Positions 12,280 through 22,568 of a DNA stretch of 64,000 nt are shown piece after piece; position 1 is the stretch's first letter, and each line of letters starts with the position of its first letter. The stretch is from Calliphora vicina (lineage: Eukaryota; Arthropoda; Insecta; Diptera; Calliphoridae): contig NC_088780.1 of assembly GCF_958450345.1 (NCBI RefSeq), positions 152,998,726 to 153,062,725 on the forward strand, in the 5' to 3' direction. A model generated the notes under the pieces. It worked only from the letters and a program-made list of their open reading frames with translations. It did no database searches and was not told where the DNA came from. The position numbers and the translations under genes are program-made.

Positions 12280-12446
12280 AAATTAAATATAGTCAGTTTA
12301 ATCTATTATTTTTGCCAATAAAATGTTGTAATAACCTCTAAATACTTACACATAGTAATATTTTAGTGTTTTCTCCTATTCAAATCATCTTGAAAAAAAG
12401 TTTCCAGGGTTTTCAGTAGTGGTAGTCATTCTCATGGAATTGCCCA

Positions 12447-12964
12447 TATGTAAATTTGTACAGGCATCTAAATCATTCTCAAATATAGTTATGTGAATAA
12501 TGTTGCAAGTAATGGATTATAAAGTAATCAACAACTACCACAATTACAAAATACACACAAATACCTAGATTACTTTGCAATTGTGCATTTCAATACAGTA
12601 TCAAGCATTTAATTTTATACTCAGTATAATAAAACAACAGCCATTCGTGGTTAAAAATATAGTGAAATCTACATTATGAAGAAACAATGAATGACACTAC
12701 TTTGTTCAACAGCAGGAAATTTATGAAAAAATAATAAAAGAATTTGTATATATTTGCAGTACCACATTCATGTTTGAAAACTTACTATTTTCTCGTATGT
12801 TTTTTGTCTTTCGTACCATGTTTAATGAATTAATTGTAATAATGAATCATAGATTTTATTAAAAGTATACACGACAAGTTTCAAATTCATGGGAATCAGC
12901 ACGGATCTGAATTTTCCAATACGAAGGTGCAGACATGGCATGACTTTTGACTACTCCATAATTT
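12447..12964. other. No gene seen
   Basis: AT-rich spacer between two TIR elements, with no coding, RNA or repeat signal recognised. Confidence 0.5.
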
Positions 12965-12972
12965 GTTTTGTG

Positions 12973-13700
12973 CAGTGTTTAAAAAGCTACGATAACTAAC
13001 AAATTTTTAACTGTTGCTACAACTACTGCTTCAAAAAAGTGTATGTAGCGGTAGCAGTAGCATTTGTCTTTTTTCGTTTTCTAGCAATAAAAGTAGTCAA
13101 AAAAGAAAATCTTCAGTCATAACACCAAAATTTACAGAATTAAACACTGTATGTTGTTTTTGTTTTGAGAGTGTTTGAAAGAATTATTCGTTTTTATTCG
13201 TCTCAGTTGTTCGTGTTGCTAACAGAAAGATGGTGGTGTCTGTGTGTATAACAAAAAAACCGAACTTTTGTTTACAACACGACCAACTTACACAAATATA
13301 CATTCACAAAAATAACACACAATATACTTTTTTGGCTGAAGATTTTTATTTTTGACTTATTTTATTGCTACCTCAACTGCTACTTAGCTGCTACTTCATC
13401 TGCTACTTCTTCTACTACCTCAACTGCTACTTCTATTACTCTTAAGCTGAATTAATAAAAAAACTAATGACTCTGCTACATCAAAAACTTTTTCTTTTTT
13501 AAGGTAGCAATAGAAAATAAATTACTCTGCTACTTTTAAATTTTTCTTTTATTGGTACTACTACAACTACTGCTACCAAAATGTGTAGGTAGCAGTAGTA
13601 GTAGTAATTGATTGACTCCGAGTTTTTATTAATTTTTTAACTAGACTACTTGTGTTTTTTCGTTGCTACTGCTACTTGTAGTCTAGTTTTTTAAACACTG
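12973..13700. mobile_element. hAT-like MITE with CTACTGCTAC subterminal repeats
   Basis: The ends read CAGTGTTTAAAAA inward, identical over 13 bp. The 8-bp direct repeat GTTTTGTG flanks both sides (12965-12972 and 13701-13708). A CAGTG terminus with an 8-bp duplication indicates hAT. The interior is filled with clusters of GCTACT, CAACTACTGC and GTAGCAGTAG in both orientations. There is no transposase ORF. Confidence 0.85.
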
Positions 13701-13821
13701 GTTTTGTGTACTCTGGAATATGTATTTTAAACATCTGAAAATTTCCGTTAGTATATTTTGAAAGACATTTTGTAAGTTTCTTCAAAAATAAAGTCAACAT
13801 ATTTCACAAGGCTGACGCATT

Positions 13822-14070
13822 AGCAGGCTGAAATTGTTCATAAATACTCCCTGGTGATAATGTTAGCTTCATATTGAAAATGGAATATGTTTTTATGATT
13901 TCACATAGTCTCCATACAAATGTCCCCCCGAAAAACTGTTTGAGCAGTCATAAATATTGTGATTAAACTGCAATACTGATACAATTTTGCACAAATTAGT
14001 TCTTAGTACTCTGAACTCGGTTTTTTACTAACTTATGCGTCTTTTTGAAGAGTACATATCTGTAATTTAT
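13822..14070 (+). repeat. 249-bp arm of inverted duplication (left)
   Basis: The reverse complement of 17237-17485, equal in length and differing at only a few positions (for example near 13863 and 13893). It includes a DINE-like block (CATACAAATGTCCCCCCGAA). At 14070 it runs directly into mariner sequence. Confidence 0.85.
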
Positions 14071-14561
14071 CGTATGAAGAGCCCTTCCAACCAGCCGAAT
14101 GGACACCAAAGTCAAATATCCATGACGCTAAGGTAATGCTCTCTATTTGGAGGGTCCAAAAGGTTCTATCAATTATGAGCTGAAATGTGGCCAGACTATT
14201 ACTGGTAACTAGACATAAAACCGTAATATTCCATCATGAACATTTTCGGCCATATATATTCCAACATATGTTGGAATAAATGTTTAAAACTATTTAGAAA
14301 GAATTGGTTGGGCAGTTTTACGTTACCCGCTTTATAGTCCAGACCTTGCCCCTTCCTAGTACTATTTGTTTCGATCGATGCAATACGATCTCTCTGGGAT
14401 ACGCAGTACTTCATAACAGAGTATCCGGAATTGGCCAGACTGATAGGAAAAGGTCATAAATAACAATGATCAATACTTTGAATAAATTTATATTGTACAA
14501 ATGTTTAAAAATTAAAGCTAAATATTTTAAAAAATCCCGTATTTTTAAGTCATACACCCAA
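14071..14561 (+). mobile_element. Mariner remnant, internally deleted, intact 3' end
   Basis: Translation in shifting frames gives PLYSPDLAPS.YYLFRSM, the DD34D mariner third-aspartate region, then a degenerate IRNW motif and the 3' noncoding end, finishing CATACACCCAA followed by TA. Junction 14070/14071 joins the mariner 5' leader to mid-ORF sequence, so the N-terminal two thirds are deleted. Many stops remain and it is inactive. Confidence 0.8.
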
Positions 14562-14563
14562 TA

Positions 14564-16047
14564 GTTCTAGTGATATCAATGTAATAACTTCTTTATAAGC
14601 GGTTGTGGTAAGATGTTTTCCAATGACAACACCGTGTTAAAATCATATGTTGAAATGACATTTTAACTCAGAACAATGTGCGTTTAAAGCAGTTTCCCAT
14701 TGATAAGCAACTGAATGAAATATTTGTATTTTTACGCTCTATTGTTTACATTCGGGTTGTGTACGTGTAAATAGATGAAAATCTTCGTAATCTAAACAAT
14801 ATGAATGCGCATCGCTTGAATATCAAAAGTAATTTCCACTACCATTACTAAATAACTGATCAAAACTGTATGTGTTGACAATTGTACAAACATATGTATG
14901 TATGAACGGAATTTCTAAGCCCATACACAAATGACATGACAATGACATAACGGACTTAGATTTCTGTTTATGGGTGTGTGTATGAGTATTTCTGCATATT
15001 AATAAAGGAAATGCAAATTTTATACACATGTATTTACTCGAATGCAAATAAACTCTCATATTTACAAACACTCCTACTCTATTACAGCAGTTCTTGGTGA
15101 CTGTCCCGAACCAAAAATTTTACCTTTCATTTAGGGTGAACACTAGTTACATAAACGCATTAGATTCAAATACCCGTTACATAGAGACAGCAACCTAACT
15201 GGTCACTTGATTATCTACATAACTTTAAATGTTGTAAAGCGTAAGCAAATTGTCTTCAAATAGTCACTTAAAAAGACATCTCCTAGACACTCCAATAACC
15301 CATTGCTTGTAAGCAAACTTTCCTCTGACTACCACTTTCTAAAATGCAGAACAAAATAAACGTTTGAAGTGACTACACTCTAGATTACTTTGAGACACTT
15401 AAGTGACAATTGACTTCATGCTAGATTACCTGGGTTGTATAATGTAACCAACTTACTTCTCTCAGCAAGAGCACAAGCGTGCCAAATGATCCAAAATATA
15501 TACATTGGAATCAGCCAAGGCATACATCGAGTACTTGTGAAACTGCTGGGATATATGTATGCATTTATGAAAACTTTCATAAATGGATTAACAAATAACA
15601 TGTCAATAAATGTCATCAAGTATGAATAATATTAATTTACATATTTTGTTTACAATATTGTTTGTGTTCCTACGAATTGGAAACTATACATGCATTTTTA
15701 ATATCAAAAAAAAATAGATTATCTATTAAAATACTAGTATTCTTAGTAAACATATTAGAAATTAATTCAAATAGTCTGCTAGTACTTGCAAAATAATTGA
15801 TAAACTAGTTGGAATGCTATTTTCGGGTGTGCAAAAATAAATTATTATAATAAAAACAATGCGAAATTTTATACTTTTTTGATCTATTTTAATTTTCTAT
15901 GATTTTAAGGACTAAAATTTCTGATTGTAGCTTTGGATGGATTATTGATGTGTTCGGAATTTTAATATGAATGTTTGTACTCTTCAGAACCATGACTATT
16001 ACATAAATTATGTACTTTGTTCTAGGATATTTTTAACCCATATTATT
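14564..16047. other. No gene; dispersed repeat traces
   Basis: About 15110-15425 belongs to a diverged repeat also seen at 34.86-35.0 and 62.16-62.35 kb (shared GTTACAT.GAG.CAG and CTACATAACT). A minus-strand ORF at 15416-15619 has a donor-like AAGTAAGT near 15450 but no recognisable protein family. Confidence 0.45.
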
Positions 16048-17236
16048 TTGTTGAGTTTTACAATAATTTTCATGAACAAATGCCTTTAATTCTTGGTCTT
16101 CAAAATGTTTTGGCTGACCTGGACGATATTTATTTTCCGTGTCAAAATCACCACTTCTGAACCGAACAAACCAACTTTCGCACGTAGCACAGTGAGGCAG
16201 AATCAAAATTTTTTGGGAATAAATCTCGCAGTTCTAAACGGATTGGTATAGAATTTTACGTTAGCGTAGCCAAGGATAATATGAACTTAAGTTATTAATA
16301 TGGGCACTACAAATGCTCCAGGGTCGGCGCTATGAGGGTACCTTCGTCATGTAAAATTTTTAAACACGTGACATTTTTTTGTTTCCCATCCGATTTCAAA
16401 GACGTTTATATTTTTGGAAAGCGCTAGGTCTTACAAAGACATACTTGCGTGTGCTATTTATCTCTTATAATTTCCTAGTAATAGGAATTTGTATATTGAC
16501 ATTTAAAAATTTTACCATACCTTGGTCCGCTTTTTTAAAATATAGGACGCCCTTCTGGAAAGAATGAACTCGAATTTTTTTGTTAGTTAAACAACTAAAT
16601 TACCAATAATATACAAAAGATTTCAGGGCAATATCAGTTACATATGTGTCCAAAAATAACCGATTTTCAATTTAAAAATTCACAAAAATAATAGTTTGCT
16701 GTTTTTTAGGCGAAAAGGTGACTTAACTCTTTTTTATTAAAAAAAACAACTTTCTTTAATAACATATAACAATTTTATGTTTTTCTGTAAGTTATCTTAA
16801 CCGAGAACATTTCGGTTCGGAATTTGACATTTTTTTTATCAAAATTTCAACTTTGGGCCACTTGTTCTGAAATCCCAAAGCTGCGATCAGAAAACGGTAA
16901 GCAGCTTTGGAAACCTTGATGTATTCCCTATTTATCTCCAAGGTATTTTCCCAGCCCTTAATGAAAATTGTAAAAAATACCATTTATGGGATTTTCGCTC
17001 CAATTTTTAGAAATGCCGGGATTCCCTTTGACCTTTTGACAAGTTTCTTTACACTTTGTTATTTAGAATGGAACACATTCGCCATAAGCTTTGGTGAGCT
17101 ATCGGCTGGCTTCATCGGAAATGAAATTAAAGAAGTCAAGCAAAACTTCCCGCATATGACGCTTTGTTGGTACAAAATTTCGAAGCAATATTAAATCTTT
17201 GTTCTGTACACTTTAATGTTTTATAACTAAGTGAGA
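16048..17236 (-). mobile_element. Mariner N-terminal remnant split by a repeat
   Basis: Two pieces, 16048-16187 and 17071-17236, are collinear on the minus strand. They read through LTKAYGE, then WFVRFRSGDFDTE..RPGQPK and an acidic segment of mariner transposase. The 5' leader matches the mariner at 19.1-20.1 kb. A CACAGTG-ended repeat separates the pieces. The C-terminal catalytic part is missing. Confidence 0.8.
16188..17070 (+). mobile_element. CACAGTG-ended repeat inserted in mariner
   Basis: Same ends as the copy at 3092-4326 (CACAGTGAGGCAGAATC to GTTATTTAGAATG). The flanks are mariner coding sequence, so this is a real insertion rather than a chance match. Aligning to the mariner at 55.3 kb suggests a few host bases were lost at the insertion point instead of duplicated. 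No gene is encoded. Confidence 0.7.
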
Positions 17237-17485
17237 ATAAATTACAGATATGTACTCTTCAAAAAGACGCATAAGTTAGTAAAAAACCGAGTTCAGAGTA
17301 CTAAGAACTAATTTGTGCAAAATTGTATCAGTATTGCAGTTTAATCACAATATTTATGACTGCTCAAACAGTTTTTCGGGGGGACATTTGTATGGAGACT
17401 ATGTGAAATCATAAAGCCATATTCCATTTTCAATATGAAGCAAACATTATCACCAGGGAGTATTTATGAACAATTTCAGCCTGCT
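17237..17485 (-). repeat. 249-bp arm of inverted duplication (right)
   Basis: Partner of 13822-14070. Here the arm continues into the normal mariner 5' leader (TCTCACTTAG on the minus strand), showing the ancestral junction that is deleted in the left copy. Confidence 0.85.
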
Positions 17486-17504
17486 ACCTCCTTTCGTTTG
17501 CGCC

Positions 17505-19095
17505 ATATCGTGTTTTCAACAGACGGACGGACATAACTAGATCTTGTTATAAGTTCATAACGATCCAGAATACTTTTGTGGGCTTGCGATGAATATTTCG
17601 ATGTTATAAATGGAATGATGAAATCAATATACCCCCTTCTTTTTTGATGGTGGGTATAAAAATGTATGGAATAGTTTTTGATTATGCTCAATATTGATTT
17701 TTTGCCTTAATGTTAGGTTCGAAATCTTTCTGTCTCCTAGAAATGTATTAAGCTATTTTATATATTTTTAAAGAATTTTTATGAATGATCTGACGATTGT
17801 CTTTTGGGATAAACTCACAAAATGTATGAACCAATTGAAGTACTTAAAATATCTGAAAAAAATTCATTTGACTTTTAGCAACATCCAAAATTACTTGTAT
17901 AATATTGTTCTTGCATTAATTATTGTCTACTTTGATAGATATATATCATATGGGACTTACTATAAATAAATTAAGTGTGCTTTTATCACTGCCTCATGAT
18001 AAGCCTTAACATTTTGAGTGATAAACAACAGTTTTATTATCTAGTGTCCAGTATTAATTTGTTATATTTTTAGTTTTTCATCTGAAATGAAATTTAATCC
18101 GATGCCAATAAATAAAACTTTATTAACTTGTCTTCATTCATATTCATTATGAGAACATTTAATCGTTCACAAGGATTCAACTTGAAAACACTTTTTTTCC
18201 CAACTCATCAAATCATCATCAACTAATTTAGATTTGCTCTTCCACAGTAGCCAACTCGCACAATAATAAATAGCAACCAGATATAAAAGAAAACTACAAC
18301 CAATAATTGTTTTCTACAACTTTGGCTCATTTTCATTATGACAAATTCGTCCATCATCAACGTCATTATCATCATTACTATTATGATTATCATACTAAAC
18401 TATCACTAAGTAAGAAAATAAAGTTTTTCTTTTTGCTGTTTGCTCCTTCCCTCTCTTTAACTTTAGCATCAACGATTAATATCAATTAATGTTAAATACT
18501 AATCGACATGTGTCAGTGATGACTGTTTGTTTTTCTCTTTTCCTCAACAAATTTTGTTTTCTTTTGTTTTCGGAAAAACTACACAATATAAACAAATATG
18601 TATAAGTAATATTTTATAGGGTGCGTGTGTCTGTCAAGCAATAAAAATATGTTTTTTTGTTTCAATTTATTGTTATTCCGTATTAATTACAGTGGTATTG
18701 AAACATTGTGTGAACTAATTTCAATCTTAAAATAGATAACCTATCAAATGTCACTTCCGAATATGTTTTTTTGTAATAGAACTTTGCAATTGTATCGTGA
18801 TTTTAGTTGAACAGTTATGGAGCATTAACTTTTCGCTATTGTATTTATTGATTAACTCTTTCCGGTTTAGTGGTTACTTTTCTAACCACCTCTCCTATAG
18901 TCTTTAAATTATATTTAGTGACATCTATTGGCATTTTGCTAAACAATTAAATTTGTTTAAGTCATCGTTTAAGTTTTTTGCAAACCTTTGCCGTCAGGTT
19001 CCTCTGGTTAGATTAATATATTAATTTAAAAATATTGTAAACCTCAATGTTCACAATTCCAGGGTAATGCCCATTTGAACATTTAAAGCTCTATC
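17505..19095. other. DINE-like scrap, then no gene
   Basis: 17505-17660 resembles the DINE-like tail (CAACAGACGGACGGACAT, then a CCCCCTTC hairpin-like end). From 17.7 to 19.1 kb the DNA is AT-rich with runs such as ATCATCA and TTGTTTTC, and no coding or splice evidence. Confidence 0.45.
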
Positions 19096-20124
19096 TTGTG
19101 TGTATGACTTAAAAATGTGGAATTTTTTTAAAATTTTTATTTTGAAGCATTTGTACAATATAAATTTATTCAAAGTATTGGCCATTGTTAGCTATGTCAT
19201 TTTTCCATCTTTCTGGCAACATATGGATTCCGCGCTAAAAGAACTGATCATATTTTGGGGCGAAGAACGAATCAAGCCAATTTCCGATACTCTGTTCTGA
19301 AGTGAAGCGTATTCCAGAGAGAGCGTTCTGTAAGGCATGTGAAGCAAAACATTCAACCACTCCTTTCTAAACAGGTTTTGCAGCATGTGGCCTAGCGTAA
19401 TCATGATGGAATATTATGGTTCAATGTCTGGCCGTTTTGCATGGCAATGTCCGCTTCAAACGCATCAATTTCGGTCGGTCTAGGTTCCCTGTGATGGTTT
19501 GGCCAGATGTCAGCAGCTCATTATAGATAGAACCCTTTCGCTTTGATGTCGATTCAGCTGGTTGGCCGGGCTTCACGTACGATCTCTTACGTTTCGGGTT
19601 ATCGTAATGGATCCATTTTTCATCTCAAGTAATGATTTTGTGCAAAAATGATTTTCTTTTATAGCGTTCAAGCAGCATTTCAGGCATCGTATAGCAAGGT
19701 CTCTAAGCTTAAAATCGTATGGTATCCAATTTCTGTTTTTGATGAATCAGGGTACTTTCAAAAGCTTAGTAATTTCTGCTTGAGTAGCTTCCAATGAATT
19801 TGCAAGCTCTTATTGAGTTTGACAACAAAATTCATGTAGTAATGCCTCAAATTCTTGGTCTTTAAACGTTTTTTTGGCTGGCCTAGACAAGCTTTTAGCA
19901 GTCGGTGAGCTTCAGCGGCACTTTTTTTTAAATTAAAGAAGTATAGCAAAACTTCCTGCATATGAAGCTTTGTTGGCAAATAGTTCGACATTTTCGAAGC
20001 AAAAAAAAAATGTTTTCACTATTATGTTCAATAACTAAGTGAGAATGAATCACAGATATGTACCATTCAAAATTACATATAATTTATTAAAAACAAATCC
20101 CGCATTTTTAAGTCATACATCCAA
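19096..20124 (-). mobile_element. Mariner (DD34D), end-to-end but disrupted
   Basis: The inverted ends read TTGGATGTATGACTTAAAAA (right end, reversed) and TTGTGTGTATGACTTAAAAA (left). TA follows the right end at 20125. The minus-strand ORF starts at 19991 (MSNYLPTKLHMQEV), passes SAAEAHRLL and then skips about 35 residues to GQPKK. Further fragments carry the ENHFC region, an SEYSIM/ITLGHM segment and ...SEIGLIRSS near the C-terminus. At 1029 bp it is shorter than a usual 1.25-1.3-kb mariner, with frameshifts and stops, so it cannot make transposase. Confidence 0.85.
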
Positions 20125-21169
20125 TATAATAACTCACAAACTAAAAACGGCTTGTACTTGCATCAGTAACTGTTGAATGAATAGCTTTCTTAATGGTAAA
20201 AAATTATCTTGGACATGTCATTTTCAATTGTTATTGATAGGTACACTGCAATTTTGTATAGGAATTAAATAGAAAATCGTATTATTTTCTCATCAATACT
20301 TACAATATTTTCCTAATTTTTTCTTTTTTATTCACCACTGTTCAATTTATGAATACACACCCATCCATGGCCACTTACTTCCATACTAATACTGAAAGTA
20401 AAAAGTTTCAAGAAAAAAAACTGGTCAACATTATTATCGTCATCAACAGCTTCAACGTCTTCTTCATCATCATATTTTTCCCAAAATATTGAATTATGCT
20501 GCTGCTATTTGGGTGGAAGCTTTTTCATTTCATCCATCTCCATCCATTTATTAATTCATTCATTCATTTGCTCAGTCGTCGTTCATTTCATTCATTCATA
20601 TTTGATTGCTTAATCATTTTCATTTGGTAAAGTTGTTTGTTTGGTTTTCTTCGAACTTTGTGTTGCTGTTGCTGCTGATTAATGCTGTCGTTGTTGTTAC
20701 TTTTGTTGTTGTTGTAACAAAATGATTAAATAGAATTGTATGTAAAAGTTTTGTAACACATCCCAGCATTCTGCTTACAAATTAGAAAAGTGTTAAAAAG
20801 ATTTATGAATAGTTATGTCCAGGATTAAAAGTGGTGTATTAAGTGAAGTAATTAATTATAACCAAATGATAGACATTAATTTTTCAAAGGATTAGTTTCT
20901 ACGTTTCTTTAGGAATTCAAAACGACTTAAAATTAAATAAAACCATCTAAATATAAATAAATTTTTTATTTATTTAAGACTTAGGCGAATTTTATGCTTG
21001 TGCGGAGATGACCGAAATATTTTTTTTAGAAAGTGCTATTATATGAGTATTTATTAGAAATCTTAATGGTTACTACTATTTAAAAATGGCTTAATATTTA
21101 CTTAAAAGGACATTTATGTTAAATAGTTGTAGACAGAGGGAAAAAAGACTTTCTAACATTATGAACGGA
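20125..21169. other. No gene; low-complexity host-like DNA
   Basis: 20440-20720 has irregular TCATC, ATTCATTCATT and GTTGCTGTTGCTGCTG tracts typical of fly introns or regulatory DNA. No transposon features, ORF or splice pair were recognised. Confidence 0.45.
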
Positions 21170-21535
21170 TGGTATCAAATTGAAAACAAATCGTTCATAA
21201 TTTGTCGAGAACATCCGTTGAAATAAAGAATACCCTGTTGTCAAATCAAGAACGAAAAAATAAAAAAATACCAGATGTCTTACCAAGAATGCACTGTTCT
21301 TAAATCAAGAACTAACAAATTAAAAATACCAGACATTGTCAGATTAAGAACCCCTCTTGTTGAATCAAGAACAAATCTCAAAATAAGAAAAAGGCGTTGT
21401 CAAAATATGAACAATTGGTGTCAAAGTACGAACAATTTGTTCTCTAAATAACAACAAGGAGATTTCAAAATAGGAGCAATTCTTGTCAACATAACAACTG
21501 GTGTTCTTTGTCAAAATGAGCAGAATCGTGCTTAG
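21170..21535. repeat. Degenerate tandem array, TTGTCAAAATAAGAAC units
   Basis: About nine units of 30-45 bp share a core TTGTCAAAT(A)CAAGAACAA (near 21239, 21298, 21340, 21360, 21394, 21418, 21483 and 21518). Divergence between units is high, which suggests an old minisatellite or a decayed repeat-protein gene. No frame stays open across the array. Confidence 0.5.
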
Positions 21536-22568
21536 CTCACTTTAGACAACAGTATTTTTTTACCGATTTTTTCCGGCCAAAAATATTTTGTATAAGCAGA
21601 TAAAAAACGAATCTATATTCTTTGATATAGGTACTATATGCATTAAAGTGTCCCTTAGAATTAAATTTTTGGAAATGTTGAGACTTTACCCCCTGAAAAC
21701 TTGTGTAATGACATAAAATACCACCAAAAAAATTTTTAGCTTGTTCTAAGAAGGGCAACCCGTGCCGACTTAGCGATTTAGTTTTGAGGTGCATTTACAA
21801 GGGGAAAAAATGCATTTTTTTCAGTTTTTGTAAAAATTTTGCCATTAAATAATTACTTTTGCAATTTAATTTAAAAGAATCGAAATGTGTACGTAATTGT
21901 CGTTCTAATAAGATATAAAAGACAAAAATTGGTTAAAAAATGTTAAAGTTATTAAAAAATCGCCAGGCCATTAACGTGTCTCAGGCCACTAGAACATGAA
22001 ATGTAGGAACAAAATTAACATATTTTGAGAAATATTAAAATAAAAGTTTATTTTTAATTAGAATATATCCATATTTACTTGTATATGAGTTTTTGTCTTC
22101 GTAGGATACCGCTAACCTATTCCCAGGTAAGTTTTTAACGGCAGTTTCAAAACTCCATTTTCAAATTTTTAAAAATTTTGTTAAACAAATTTCAAAATTT
22201 TTTGATCATCACATTGGGATTTATTGAGAACATAATAGGGAATAAAAACATGAAAAAACTATGAAAATACCTCCTATAGTTTTTCCGTACCTGCGATTTA
22301 AATTTTGAGATTTTCGAGAAAAACAATTTTTTTGGCCATATTTTGGCGAATAAGCCGAATTTCTTTACTGTTATGATTTTTAACTTTAAATATAATCTGA
22401 AAGTTTTACTAAAATCGGAAAACGTTAACCCTTAAATCGAGAAGGTCAAAGGTAAAATTTTTCAATATTTGGAATTTCTCATGGAAAAATAGCGAAATAT
22501 TATATATTTTTGGGCCGATTTTGATGAAACTTAAGAAAAATATAACATGATGTCTAGTATTTATAATA

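Larger units (their letters stand above)
9723..12446. mobile_element. Candidate 2.7-kb TIR element holding nested insertions
   Basis: ATGGGCAATTCCAT (9722-9735) and its reverse complement (12434-12447) bound the region. Inside, the motif TATCGTACGTGACAT recurs at about 9740, 9868 and 11327, on both sides of a nested hAT-like element, suggesting one older unit. A second nested TIR element is at 11552-12279. Net of these two insertions it would be about 0.85 kb. No transposase or clear target duplication was found, so the outer limits are tentative. Confidence 0.45.

Noticed and set aside
15455..15557. Minus-strand exon reading KYSMYALADSNVYILDHLAR before a GTAAGT donor
   Set aside because: That frame has a stop before the donor, the acceptor is weak and I recognise no family. 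Worth only a quick database search.
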